Origin: Paractinoplanes polyasparticus
GTDB taxonomy: Bacteria > Actinomycetota > Actinomycetes > Mycobacteriales > Micromonosporaceae
Reading direction: 5' to 3'
Length of the DNA stretch: 64,000 nt
NCBI RefSeq assembly: GCF_019710575.1
Contig: NZ_JAHWFK010000019.1
Coordinates: forward strand, 1 to 64,000
The number at the start of each line of letters is the position of its first letter. The stretch's first letter is position 1. Position numbers and translations under genes: made by a program. Shown piece by piece: positions 1-7,948 of this stretch. The notes beneath the pieces are model-generated. The model was given only the letters and a program-made list of their open reading frames with translations. It was not told the DNA's origin and searched no databases.

Positions 1-140
1 TCAAGGCGGCGCTGGTCGGCCCACCCCCGCCCACCGACTGACAAGCCGCCGCGTCTCGGGCTGGCCCCCATCAAGGCGGCGCTGGTCGGCCCACCCCCGC
101 CCACCGACTGACAAGCCGCCGCGTCTCGGGCTGGCCCCCA
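1..140. repeat. 70-bp tandem direct repeat, two exact copies
   Basis: Bases 1-70 are repeated exactly at 71-140. A degenerate third and fourth copy can be followed to about 270, where the core 'gactgacaagccgcc' recurs. The first copy begins at the window edge, so the array may extend further left. No reading frame here looks like a protein; translations are Arg/Pro/Ala-rich with no known motif. Confidence 0.9.
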
Positions 141-595
141 TCAAGGCCGCGCTGGCCGGCCGCCCACTGACTGACGCTGGCCGGCCCGCCCGCTGACTGA
201 GAAGCCGCCGCGTCTTGGGGTGGCCCGGATCAGGGACACGCCGGCCCACCCCGTGTCCGCCGACTGACAAGCCGCCTCCTCGTAGGCTGCTCGAGCATCT
301 ACGCCATCGCGTCGGTCAGCTGGATCTCGCCGCCGCGGCAGGGCTTGCGAGAGGCCGCGCCGGCCATCCCCGGCCGCCGCCGGCTAACAGGCCGCCGCGT
401 GTCGGACCGGCCCAATCAAAACCGCGACGGGCGACGCCCACCACAACCGACCAACAGGCTGCCGCATCCTGCGCTGTCCCTATTCACCCTGCCTACCGGC
501 TCACGCCGTGGACCGATTCACGGCGCGCACCGGCTGAAGCCCTCGACCGGCGCACCACCAGCTCGCGCCGCGGACCGACTTGTGCCGCGGACCGG

Positions 596-695
596 CATGT
601 GCCGCCCACGGGCTGAAGCCGCTGACCGGCTCAATATCGGCTTGTGCCGCGCACCAGCATGTGCCGCGCACGGGCTGAAGCCGCTGACCGGCTCA
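596..695. repeat. 38-bp direct repeat, 62-bp period
   Basis: The 38 bp at 596-633 recur at 658-695 with a single mismatch (ccc versus cgc near the start). Shorter relatives of the same unit ('gctgaagcc', 'gaccggctca') are scattered from 500 onward. It belongs to the non-coding repeat field that fills 1-955. Confidence 0.85.
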
Positions 696-696
696 C

Positions 697-785
697 CACT
701 GGCTCGCGCCGCGCACTGGCTCGCGCCGCGCACTGGCTCGCGCCGCGCACTGGCTCGCGCCGCGCACTGGCTCGCGCCGCGCATC
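697..785. repeat. 17-bp tandem repeat, five copies
   Basis: The unit 'ggctcgcgccgcgcact' begins at 701, 718, 735, 752 and 769, with exact 17-bp spacing and almost no divergence. Because 17 is not a multiple of three, it is unlikely to encode a repeated peptide. There are no unique spacers, so this is a minisatellite and not a CRISPR array. The rest of 1-955 holds related degenerate repeats, and I see no gene there. Confidence 0.9.
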
Positions 786-955
786 GGCTGACGACCGGCT
801 CGCGCCGCCCAACGACTGACGCCGCTCGTCGGTTCACGCCACCCCACGACTCACCACCGCCGGGCACCGGTCGACAGGCTGCTGCTCCTGGACCGGGTGG
901 AGCCCGCCGGGGCTCAGGTGCAGCGCCGGTTCGGGTCGCGGTCGTCGGCGATTGG

Positions 956-1540
956 TCAGTGGGGTGGCGCCACCGAGTACGTCAGGTAGGCGAACGGGCC
1001 GCGGCGTTCCAGGGTCGTCAGGGTCAGGCGGGATGACGTGAGGCGGCGGGGGAGGACCGGGGCGCCCGCGCCGAGGGTCACCGGGGCGACGCCGAGGATG
1101 ACCTCGTCGAGCAGGCCGGCGTCGGCGAACGCCCCGGCCAGTTCGCCGCCGCCGACGATCCAGATGTTCCGGCCGGACGCGGCCTCGGTCATCGCGGCGT
1201 GGACCGGGCGGACGTCGCCCTGCACGAAGTGCACCGTCGAGCCGGGCAGGGGCGGCAACTGCCGGTGGGTGAAGACCCAGGACGGGACGTCGCCGTAGTA
1301 CTCACGCCACTTCTGCGGCTGGTCGCCCAGTTTCTCGTGGGCGAACACCCACTCGTAGGTGGTGGCGCCCATAGCGAACGCGCCGACGTCGGCGAAGAAC
1401 GTGGCGAAGGGCTGCTCGCCGTTCTCGTCGTCGCGGCCGTCGCCGGTCTCGAAGAGCCAGTCGAGCGAGTTGTGTTCGTCGGCGATGTAGCCGTCGATCG
1501 AGGTGGCGGTGTAGTACTGCGTCTTCGGCATGCCCGGCAC
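956..1540 (-). CDS. RibD C-terminal/dihydrofolate reductase-like protein
   Basis: This is a 194-residue protein of the RibD-C/DHFR superfamily, usually annotated as a dihydrofolate reductase family protein. The N-terminus 'YYTATSIDGYIADEHNSLDW' is the family's first strand and loop, and the central 'IWIVGGGELAGAFADAGLLD' is the NADPH-binding Gly-rich turn followed by 'LDEVIL'. It probably reduces a small molecule with NADPH, but the substrate cannot be read from sequence. GTG at 1540 has GGTGG just upstream; ATG at 1531 is an alternative. It stands alone, facing the repeat field. Confidence 0.85.
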   Translation of the reverse strand: MPGMPKTQYYTATSIDGYIADEHNSLDWLFETGDGRDDENGEQPFATFFADVGAFAMGATTYEWVFAHEKLGDQPQKWREYYGDVPSWVFTHRQLPPLPGSTVHFVQGDVRPVHAAMTEAASGRNIWIVGGGELAGAFADAGLLDEVILGVAPVTLGAGAPVLPRRLTSSRLTLTTLERRGPFAYLTYSVAPPH

Positions 1541-1701
1541 GATGCCACCGGGGTACGACAGAAACGGCCGGGTCCGGTTGGCCGGGGCGGGCCGCAGCGG
1601 GCACCATGGGCATTTGCCGTTCGAGGTCCTCCACCACGGTCACCGAACGGCCTGGTCAGCACGTCTAGCTAGTGAGACGGGGTGCGGAGAGGGTTGAGCC
1701 G

Positions 1702-2568
1702 GTGACCGAAGACCTGCGTGCGCTGCTGCGGGCCGAACTGAACAACGAGCGGCCGCCGCCGCTGGGCGACGTGGTGGGCGCCGCGCTGCGCGAGGGCCGC
1801 CGGGTGCAGCGGCGCCGGCGGCGGGTGATGTCGGTGGCGGCGGGCTGCGTAGGCGTGCTCGTGGTGGTGCTGGCCGGCGGGGTGGCCGCCTATTCGGAAC
1901 CGCGCCGTTCGATATCCGCGGCCGATTCCGTGGTGGCGGCGTCACCGGCTGCGACGTCGGTTCCCGTTCCGCTGGGGCATGCCGCTCAGAAGGCCGCAGC
2001 GTCTCCCGGATCTGTGCCAGTCAGCCCGACTGCCCCCACGACCCTGGCCCCCGGGCGTACGTTGGCGATCCACAGCGGCGTCGAACGGGCCGCGGGAGCG
2101 CGCGAGAAAGCGACAACGGGGGCCATGCTTCATCTCTTGACGCAGTTGTTGCCGGCGGGGCAGTTGAGCAATGCGGCTGTGTCCGCCGCCGACGACCGGT
2201 ACGTGCAGCTCTACCTCGACCGCGGCGACGGTCCCGGCATGGTGCGGCTGGTGGTCGGGCAGCTTCCGGCCGAGGACACCCGCCCGCCCCGCGGCGGCAC
2301 GGCGACGGTGTCGATCGAGCACGTCCCCGGCAACTGCCTGCAGGACACGGTGGCGGTCTCGCGCTGGCCCGACGGCACGGCCGTGCAGCTCGACGTGGCG
2401 TCCTGCCTGGCCGGTGACGGCCGCACCAACCCGCCCGGCCGTCCCGTCCTGTCCGCCGACGAGGCCGCCCGGATCGCGGCCGACCCGCGGTGGGGCGTCA
2501 CGATGGACGCCGACCTGGTCAAGGCCGGCAACGCCCGCTTCGGCCGGGTTCCGGTGTTCGACTCATGA
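1702..2568 (+). CDS. Membrane protein paired with an ECF sigma factor, possible anti-sigma
   Basis: I do not recognise the family. The short N-terminal cytosolic part is basic, with an Arg cluster just before a single hydrophobic helix at about residues 43-65. A Pro/Ala/Thr linker and an extracytoplasmic domain with two Cys follow. GTG at 1702 is chosen because GGAGAGGG ends 8 bases before it; a GTG at 1672 would also be in frame. The stop overlaps the sigma factor start by ATGA, so the two are co-translated. Topology and position suggest an anti-sigma factor or sigma-linked sensor, although no zinc-binding anti-sigma motif is visible. Confidence 0.7.
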   Translation: MTEDLRALLRAELNNERPPPLGDVVGAALREGRRVQRRRRRVMSVAAGCVGVLVVVLAGGVAAYSEPRRSISAADSVVAASPAATSVPVPLGHAAQKAAASPGSVPVSPTAPTTLAPGRTLAIHSGVERAAGAREKATTGAMLHLLTQLLPAGQLSNAAVSAADDRYVQLYLDRGDGPGMVRLVVGQLPAEDTRPPRGGTATVSIEHVPGNCLQDTVAVSRWPDGTAVQLDVASCLAGDGRTNPPGRPVLSADEAARIAADPRWGVTMDADLVKAGNARFGRVPVFDS

Positions 2569-3059
2569 CCGACGACGAGCAGTTCGCCGAGTTCGCCCAC
2601 GCCCACGCCGAACGCCTACGCACCACCGCGTTCATGCTCTGCCGCGACTGGCACCTGGCTCAGGACCTGACCCAGAGCGCGCTCACCAAGCTGTTCCTGA
2701 GCTGGCGCCGCGCCGTCCAGGCCGACAACTTGATGGCGTACGCGCAGAAGATCCTGCTCCGGGTCTTCCTCGACCACCGCCGCCGCCGCTCGTCCAGTGA
2801 ATCCACGACGGCGGTCATGCACGAGCCGGCCTACCGCGAGAGCCCCGAGCTCCGCCTGACCATGCTCGACGCCTTGGCCCACCTGCCCGAACGCGACCGC
2901 GCGATCGTGGTCCTGCGGTACTTCGAGGACTACAGCGTCGACCGCGTGGCCGACGTCCTCGAACTGCCGGTCAGCGTCGTCAAGAGTCAGACCCGCCGCT
3001 CCCTGGCCAAGCTGCGCGAATTGCTGGCCGAGGACCAGTTGGCCCTCTTCGCCGGCTGA
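2565..3059 (+). CDS. SigE-family ECF RNA polymerase sigma factor
   Basis: This is an ECF sigma-70 factor of about 164 residues, of the SigE subfamily common in Micromonosporaceae and Streptomyces. Region 2 lies at about residues 15-75 ('HLAQDLTQSALTKLFLSW') and region 4 at about 105-155, with the helix-turn-helix 'YSVDRVADVLELPVSVVKSQ'. There is no C-terminal SnoaL extension. ATG at 2565 overlaps the upstream stop (ATGA), so the apparent longer frame from 2490 is rejected. It directs polymerase to a stress or envelope regulon, probably under control of the membrane protein made with it. Confidence 0.93.
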   Translation: MTDDEQFAEFAHAHAERLRTTAFMLCRDWHLAQDLTQSALTKLFLSWRRAVQADNLMAYAQKILLRVFLDHRRRRSSSESTTAVMHEPAYRESPELRLTMLDALAHLPERDRAIVVLRYFEDYSVDRVADVLELPVSVVKSQTRRSLAKLRELLAEDQLALFAG

Positions 3060-3086
3060 GTTACCCGGCCGGATAGCCTTTTCCGC

Positions 3087-3587
3087 ATGTCAGTGCGGCC
3101 CATCAGAATCTTCGGCGACCCTGTCCTGCGCACCGAGGCCGACCCGGTCACCTCGTTCGACGCCGGGTTGCGAGCCCTGATCGACGACCTCGAGGACACG
3201 GTTCGCGAGCCCGGCCGGGCCGGCGTTGCCGCCCCTCAGATCGGCGTGAGCCTGCGGGCCTTCTCGTACAACGTCGACGGCGCCATCGGCCACCTGATCA
3301 ACCCGACGCTGACCGACTTCGAGGGCGAGCAGGACGACGACGAGGGTTGCCTGTCCATCCCGGGCCTGTACTTCGCGACGAGGCGGGCCATGTCGGTGAC
3401 CGCGACCGGCTTCGACCGCAACGGCGAGCCGCTGACCATCCACGGCACCGGCTTCCTGGCCCGTGCCCTGCAGCACGAGACGGACCACCTGAACGGCACC
3501 CTCTACATCGACACCCTCACCGGCGACGTCCGCCGCCAGGCCCTGCGCGAGCTGCGCCGGGTCCGGCCCGCCCCACCCGCCCGCTGA
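3087..3587 (+). CDS. def: Peptide deformylase
   Basis: The enzyme removes the formyl group from the initiator methionine of nascent proteins. All three family motifs are present: GVAAPQIG (residues 46-53), EGCLS with metal-ligand Cys88, and QHETDHLNG with metal-ligand His130 and His134 and catalytic Glu131. At 166 residues it has the short actinobacterial length. It lies 27 bases after the sigma factor and may be read with it. Actinobacteria often carry several def copies, so this need not be the essential one. Confidence 0.97.
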   Translation: MSVRPIRIFGDPVLRTEADPVTSFDAGLRALIDDLEDTVREPGRAGVAAPQIGVSLRAFSYNVDGAIGHLINPTLTDFEGEQDDDEGCLSIPGLYFATRRAMSVTATGFDRNGEPLTIHGTGFLARALQHETDHLNGTLYIDTLTGDVRRQALRELRRVRPAPPAR

Positions 3588-3716
3588 CAGATCGCGCCGT
3601 GCGGGTGCTCTGAACCTGGCCGGTCGTCCCGGCGTGGGGCGACCGGAGATCGATCAGCTGCCCGGCGGCAAGCGCGGACGTCGTACGGTGAGAGCCCGGC
3701 GCGCCGAGGGGGTCCG

Positions 3717-4337
3717 ATGGACGACACCAGCTCCGACCAGCTGCGCCAGTCCATTGTGCTCGCCACTGTTCCTCTCATCGGCGAGTACGACACGCTGACC
3801 ACCGCGCGGATAGCCGAGGCGGCGGGGATCGGCGAGGCCGAGCTGCTGGCCGTCTTCCCCGACAAGGAAGCGGTCCTGCAGGCCTGTGTTGCCATGATGA
3901 CGGCGCAGATGAGCGCGATGTTCGACCCCACCGCGGAAATGGCGAGGCTGGACGCGATCCGTGTGGATCAGCCGCTGGCCGATCGCCTGGCCGAGGTGCT
4001 CGGCGTCATCGACGACTACCGGCGCCGTGTCTGGGCCGAGACGGCCGACTTCGAACGGGGCATCCTCGCGGGCACGGCAACCGCCGCCGCGACCGGCACC
4101 CGACCGTCGGCCAGTGCGGACCTCCGGTTCCTGCCCACCCTGCCCGAGGCACGACGGGCGGTGGCCGGACTGCTGGAACCGGAGGCCGAACGCCTGCGCC
4201 TGCCCGCCGTCGCCCTCGCCGAGGCCTTCCTCATGCTGTGCCAGATGGCCGCGCCGACCCGGGAGGAAGACAGGTCACCCCTGTCACCCGGCCAGGTCGT
4301 CGACCTCTTCCTGGGCGGCGCGCTGACCACCGGCTGA
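3717..4337 (+). CDS. TetR-family transcriptional regulator
   Basis: This is a 206-residue TetR-type repressor. The N-terminal helix-turn-helix is 'TTARIAEAAGIGEAELLAVF' at about residues 26-45, followed by the usual 'DKEAVLQACV' helix. The C-terminal ligand domain has no recognisable effector signature. ATG at 3717 has a GAGGGGG ribosome site. The target is unknown; the gene has no divergent partner close by. The last 35 bases of the gene are echoed in a 50-bp downstream repeat. Confidence 0.88.
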   Translation: MDDTSSDQLRQSIVLATVPLIGEYDTLTTARIAEAAGIGEAELLAVFPDKEAVLQACVAMMTAQMSAMFDPTAEMARLDAIRVDQPLADRLAEVLGVIDDYRRRVWAETADFERGILAGTATAAATGTRPSASADLRFLPTLPEARRAVAGLLEPEAERLRLPAVALAEAFLMLCQMAAPTREEDRSPLSPGQVVDLFLGGALTTG

Positions 4338-4373
4338 CCGGCCAGTTCCTCGACCTCTTCCTGCACGGCGCTC
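4289..4373. repeat. 50-bp period duplication at the end of the TetR gene
   Basis: Bases 4289-4323 inside the TetR 3' end (encoding GQVVDLFLGGA) recur with a few changes at 4339-4373, just past the stop, where they would encode GQFLDLFLHGA. The period is exactly 50 bp. It looks like a decayed tail of a paralogous TetR gene, or a local slippage duplication. Confidence 0.75.
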
Positions 4374-4472
4374 AACGCCAGCTCACCGATCAGGTCTTAT
4401 GCCTTCTCCTCGGTGCACCGACCGTCTGCAGACGCCGGTATCGCTGCCTGTCCCCGGAAGCTTCGGTAGCGC

Positions 4473-5033
4473 ATGGCCTACTCTGTGCCGATGCCGACCG
4501 GGATCGTGTTCGAAACCCACTCCTGGAGCGAGGACAACGACCGCGGGATCGCGACGGGCTGGTTGCCAGGCCGGTTGTCGGAACGCGGCCGGGAGCTGGC
4601 GGCCGAACTCGGGCAACGCCGGCGCGACGACGGCATCGCCGCGGTCTTCACCTCCGACCTGCGCCGCGCGGCCGAGACCGCGGAGATCGCGTTCGAGGGC
4701 AGCGCGATCCCGGTCCTGCACGACTGGCGGCTCCGTGAGTGCGATTACGGCACCGGCAACGGCATGCCGGCCGCCGAACTGCACGAGCACCGCGAGCAGT
4801 ACCTCGACCAGCCCTATCCCGGCGGGGAGAGCTGGCGGCAGGCGGTCGAGCGCGTCGGCCGCTTCCTGACCGACGTGCCGACCCGGTGGGAGGGCCGGCG
4901 CATCCTGGTCATCGGCCACGTCGCGACCCGCTGGGCCCTGGACCACCTGTTCGACGGGGTCCCGCTGGAACAGCTCATCGTGGCCGACTTCGGCTGGCGC
5001 GAGGGCTGGGAGTACCGGCTGCGGCCGTCCTGA
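4473..5033 (+). CDS. Histidine phosphatase family protein
   Basis: This is a phosphoglycerate mutase-like phosphatase of 186 residues (180 if it starts at ATG 4491). The usual N-terminal RHG is replaced by 'ETHSWSEDN', so the phospho-accepting His is present in a TH context. The family's arginine region 'TSDLRRAAETAE' and the second His in 'LVIGHVATRWALDH' are intact. This variant is common in actinobacterial proteins of unknown substrate. It is a monocistronic gene between TetR and a gene-poor stretch. Confidence 0.88.
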   Translation: MAYSVPMPTGIVFETHSWSEDNDRGIATGWLPGRLSERGRELAAELGQRRRDDGIAAVFTSDLRRAAETAEIAFEGSAIPVLHDWRLRECDYGTGNGMPAAELHEHREQYLDQPYPGGESWRQAVERVGRFLTDVPTRWEGRRILVIGHVATRWALDHLFDGVPLEQLIVADFGWREGWEYRLRPS

Positions 5034-5069
5034 CCGGCATCCCGACGAGTGCGCGGGACAGGGACAGGC

Positions 5070-5085
5070 GGCATCCTAGGATGCC
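5070..5085. other. 16-bp perfect palindrome
   Basis: The arm GGCATCCT is followed directly by AGGATGCC with no spacer. It lies 36 bases after the phosphatase stop. It could be a regulator binding site or a short hairpin, but no T-run follows, so a classical terminator is not supported. Confidence 0.55.
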
Positions 5086-5149
5086 TTACACGCCGAGATC
5101 AAAGGCACGGCGGAAGAGCGACCCTGCGGGCCGCTCTCGACATCGAATC

Positions 5150-5240
5150 TCATGAGGCCATCGCCGTTGCCGGGTCGACCGGCACCTACGGCATGGCCCT
5201 GACCACGTGGCTGGCCGCCCGCAGTCAACGAGGCGATCTC
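5150..5240 (+). pseudogene. Fragment of a histidine phosphatase C-terminus
   Basis: Bases 5181-5224 match 34603-34646 at 43 of 44 positions. They encode GTYGMALTTWLAAR, against GTHGMALTTWLAAR in the phosphatase at 34 kb, so the single change turns the second catalytic His codon (CAC) into Tyr (TAC). Similarity stops abruptly on both sides and no start or RBS is present. The rest of 5034-5371 holds only unrelated short frames, so this is a relic of a duplicated or recombined gene. Confidence 0.6.
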
Positions 5241-5371
5241 ACTTGCCGTCCACGAGGCGTCGACTTGAACTCCGACTACCCGCCGTTCAGGGGCGTGTGC
5301 GCGCTGCGGTGGTGAGGCCGAATGGCAGAGCATCGGCCGGCAGTCGATTCCACATCGAACCGCGGGCTGAC

Positions 5372-6217
5372 TCAGTCGACCAGGGACTGGGTGCCCAGGA
5401 CGATGGCCAGGGCCAGGCGGTCGGCGTCCTCGGTGCCGGGCTCGGCGGTGTAGACGGTGATGCGCAGGTCGTCGACGGCGACGATGAGGGTGTCGCAGTC
5501 GAGGGTGAGGCGGCCCACGGCGGGGTGGTCGATGACCTTGCGTTTGGACGGGTCGGGCAGCGGGGGCGGCGCTTCGCCGTTCCAGAGTTCGGTGAAGCGC
5601 GGGGCGGCCGTCGCCAGATCGGCGGTCAGGCGGCGCAGGGACTGGTCGGCGGGGTAGCGGGACGCGGTGAGGCGCAGGTCGGCCACCAGGCGGGCCTCGT
5701 GTTCGGCCTGTTCCTGCGGGGTGTGTGACACGCGGCTGGGCGGGCCGCACAGATTGCGCCAGACGGCGTTGCGCTCCAGGCCGTGCCACGAGGTGGTGTC
5801 GCCCATGAGGGCGTCGTAGGGGGCGTTGGCCAGCACCAGCGTCCAGGTGGCGTCGTAGACGACGACGGGGGTGCCGGCCAGGCGGTCGAGCAGGCGCTGC
5901 ACGCTGGCCGTGACGCGCGAGGGGACGACGTCGGGGCCGGGGGCGGCGTGGCCGGCCAGGCGGTGCAGCTGGTCGCGCTCGGGGGCGGGCAGGCGCAGGG
6001 CGCGGGCGAGGGCCTCGACGACCTGGGCCGAGGGGGCGGTGGCGCGGCCCTGTTCGAGGCGGGTCAGGTAGTCGGCGGAGATGCCGGCGAGCTGGGCCAG
6101 TTCCTCGCGGCGCAGGCCACTGGCGCGTCGGCGGTGGCCGGTGGGCAGGCCGACGGCGTCGGGGGCGACCCGGTCGCGCCAGCGGCGTACGGTGCTGCCG
6201 AATTCCCAGGCTTCCAC
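5372..6217 (-). CDS. XRE-type HTH regulator with MmyB-like ligand domain
   Basis: This is a 281-residue regulator. An N-terminal XRE helix-turn-helix ('LRREELAQLAGISADYLTRL', about residues 32-51) is followed by an MmyB-like ligand-binding domain with the typical 'NAPYDALMGD', 'RNAVWRNL' and C-terminal 'YTAEPGTEDADRLALA' segments. GTG at 6217 gives the standard family N-terminus (VEAWEFGSTVRRWR); an antisense extension upstream is an artefact. It is divergent from the SDR gene with 102 bp between them. In this family the regulator commonly controls the neighbouring dehydrogenase. Confidence 0.93.
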   Translation of the reverse strand: MEAWEFGSTVRRWRDRVAPDAVGLPTGHRRRASGLRREELAQLAGISADYLTRLEQGRATAPSAQVVEALARALRLPAPERDQLHRLAGHAAPGPDVVPSRVTASVQRLLDRLAGTPVVVYDATWTLVLANAPYDALMGDTTSWHGLERNAVWRNLCGPPSRVSHTPQEQAEHEARLVADLRLTASRYPADQSLRRLTADLATAAPRFTELWNGEAPPPLPDPSKRKVIDHPAVGRLTLDCDTLIVAVDDLRITVYTAEPGTEDADRLALAIVLGTQSLVD

Positions 6218-6319
6218 GGAGTTCAGTCTGCTCGCCGGGACGGGGATTGTCCTGGCCCTGCCAGTCCTACGACAACGGGACGACTGCCTGGCGGGCGGCG
6301 GCGCGGCCAGGCTGGGGTC

Positions 6320-7207
6320 ATGACTGGAACCGTTCTCATCACCGGGCCGACGCGGGGGCTGGGCCGTGCTGCCGTGCTGGCCATGGCGGGCCGCCCGTCG
6401 GCCGTACGCCCGGAGCTGATCCTGGTCGGCCGGGCTCTGTCCGCAGTCGCGGCCGAGGCGCGCGCACTCGGCGCCCGGGTGCACGAGGTCAGCACCGATC
6501 TGTCGCGGCTGGCCGAGGTGCGGGCTGCGGCCGGCGCCGTACGGCAGCTGCTCGACGACCGGCCGTTGCGGGCGCTGGTCGCCAATGCGGGGGCCATGTC
6601 GTCCGACACGCGGGAGGCGTCGGCCGACGGGTTCGAGTTGACCTTCGCCGTCAACTATCTGGCTCATGCGCAGCTGATCGGCTCGCTGCCGCCGCCGGCC
6701 CGGATCGTGCTGCTGGGCTCGAACACGTATCACGCGAATGTCTGGCGGCGCCTGCTCGGCGTGCCGGAGGCGCAGTGGCGTGACCCGGTCGAGCTGGCCC
6801 GCCCGGCCACCGGGGCGGTGAACCCGGGGATGAAGGCGGCCGGTGTCGCGTACTCCGATGCGAAGCTGGCGATCCTGTATTACGCGCACGAGTTGCAGCG
6901 CCACGTCGGCCCGGGCGTCGCCGTCTCGGTGTTCGAGCCGGGCTGGATGCCGGGCACCGGCCTGGGGCGCGGTGCCCCGGCGGCCATGCAGGCCGTCGGC
7001 CGGGCGCTGGGACGGCTGCCGGGAGTGTCTACGCCGGAGCGTTCTGGTCCGGCGCTGGCCTCCGTGGCGCTGGACGACAAGTGGGCCGGCCTGCGCGACG
7101 GCGCGTTCGTGCTGAAGGACCGGATCGTCGAGGTGAAGCCGATAGCCCACGACCGCGATCGCGAGCGCCGCCTGTGGGCAGCGACCGGAGAGTTGCTCGC
7201 GGCGTAG
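6320..7207 (+). CDS. Short-chain dehydrogenase/reductase
   Basis: This is a 295-residue SDR. The cofactor motif TGPTRGLGR is at residues 8-16, followed by VANAG and the catalytic pair in 'VAYSDAKLAI' (Tyr and Lys of YxxxK), with a Ser in 'LLGSNTYH'. The central insert and 'EPGWMPGTGLGR' resemble protochlorophyllide-reductase-like/retinol-dehydrogenase-like SDRs. ATG at 6320 begins the Rossmann strand properly. The substrate is unknown. It is divergent from the MmyB-type regulator, its likely controller. Confidence 0.92.
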   Translation: MTGTVLITGPTRGLGRAAVLAMAGRPSAVRPELILVGRALSAVAAEARALGARVHEVSTDLSRLAEVRAAAGAVRQLLDDRPLRALVANAGAMSSDTREASADGFELTFAVNYLAHAQLIGSLPPPARIVLLGSNTYHANVWRRLLGVPEAQWRDPVELARPATGAVNPGMKAAGVAYSDAKLAILYYAHELQRHVGPGVAVSVFEPGWMPGTGLGRGAPAAMQAVGRALGRLPGVSTPERSGPALASVALDDKWAGLRDGAFVLKDRIVEVKPIAHDRDRERRLWAATGELLAA

Positions 7208-7948
7208 CTACGAAGCCGGCCTCAGGACGCAGAACGGGTTGCCTTCCGGGTCGGCCATGACTGCCCACGACACGTCGCCCTGGCCGACGTCGGCCGGTGT
7301 CGCGCCGAGGGCTTCGAGCCGGGCGATCTCGGCCGGCCTGTCTTCCGCGCGGTACGGCAGCAGGTCGAGGTGGACGCGGCCGGGTTCGCCGGTGGTGCGG
7401 ATGAACTCCAGGTAGGGCCCGACGCCCTGGGCGGAACGCAACGACGCGAAGTTGTCGTTGGTGACGTGCGGGGTCCAGTCGGTGGCCGCGCCCCAGAAGC
7501 GGGCCAGGGCGCGCGGATCGGCGCAGTTGACGACGACCGCGGCGATCGGGCCGGTCTGGTCGTAGGGGTAGCTCTCCCGTGGTTCCAGGACGCAGAACAG
7601 GTTGCCTTCGGGGTCGGCCAGCACGACCCACGGCACGTCGCCCTGGCCGATGTCGGCCGGTGTCGCGCCGAGCTCCTGCAGACGGCCGACCAGTTCCGCC
7701 TGGTGGGCCTCGGACCGGGTGGCCAGGTCGAGGTGCACGCGATAGCGGATCGGCTCCGGGTCGTCGACGATGACGAAGTCGATGCAGACGGCGCTGGGGT
7801 CGGGCCAGTCGAAGTTCGCGGGCGTGACGTTGGTGACGCCGGGTCCTTCTTCCTGGGAGGTGACCCAGCCGAGGGCATCGGCCCAGAATTGGCCGAGTGC
7901 CACGTTGTCCCGGGCCTTGAAGTTCACCTGAGGGAGTCGCATCGCCAT
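7208..7948 (-). CDS. VOC-family protein, two glyoxalase-like domains
   Basis: This is a 246-residue tandem VOC protein. Each half ends with the same signature: 'GQGDVPWVVLADPEGNLFCV' and 'GQGDVSWAVMADPEGNPFCV'. The two halves are internal duplicates, as is usual for actinobacterial glyoxalase/bleomycin-resistance-like proteins. The start ATG at 7948 has AGGTGGA about 5 bases upstream. Its ATG overlaps the divergent deaminase ATG within a single CATG. The stop abuts the SDR stop. Role unknown; metal-dependent enzyme or binding protein. Confidence 0.9.
   Translation of the reverse strand: MAMRLPQVNFKARDNVALGQFWADALGWVTSQEEGPGVTNVTPANFDWPDPSAVCIDFVIVDDPEPIRYRVHLDLATRSEAHQAELVGRLQELGATPADIGQGDVPWVVLADPEGNLFCVLEPRESYPYDQTGPIAAVVVNCADPRALARFWGAATDWTPHVTNDNFASLRSAQGVGPYLEFIRTTGEPGRVHLDLLPYRAEDRPAEIARLEALGATPADVGQGDVSWAVMADPEGNPFCVLRPAS

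Noticed and set aside
697..785. Possible CRISPR array
   Set aside because: The 17-bp units are directly adjacent with no spacers, and no cas gene is present.
215..1036. Several open frames of 100-150 codons in the repeat field
   Set aside because: They follow the repeats in all frames, give low-complexity Arg/Ala/Pro proteins, and have no ribosome sites.
5070..5085. Rho-independent terminator after the phosphatase gene
   Set aside because: The palindrome has no loop and no T-run follows.
5783..6319. N-terminal extension of the SDR protein
   Set aside because: The extension is Gly/Ala/Val low-complexity and antisense to the HTH gene; ATG 6320 gives a standard SDR start.
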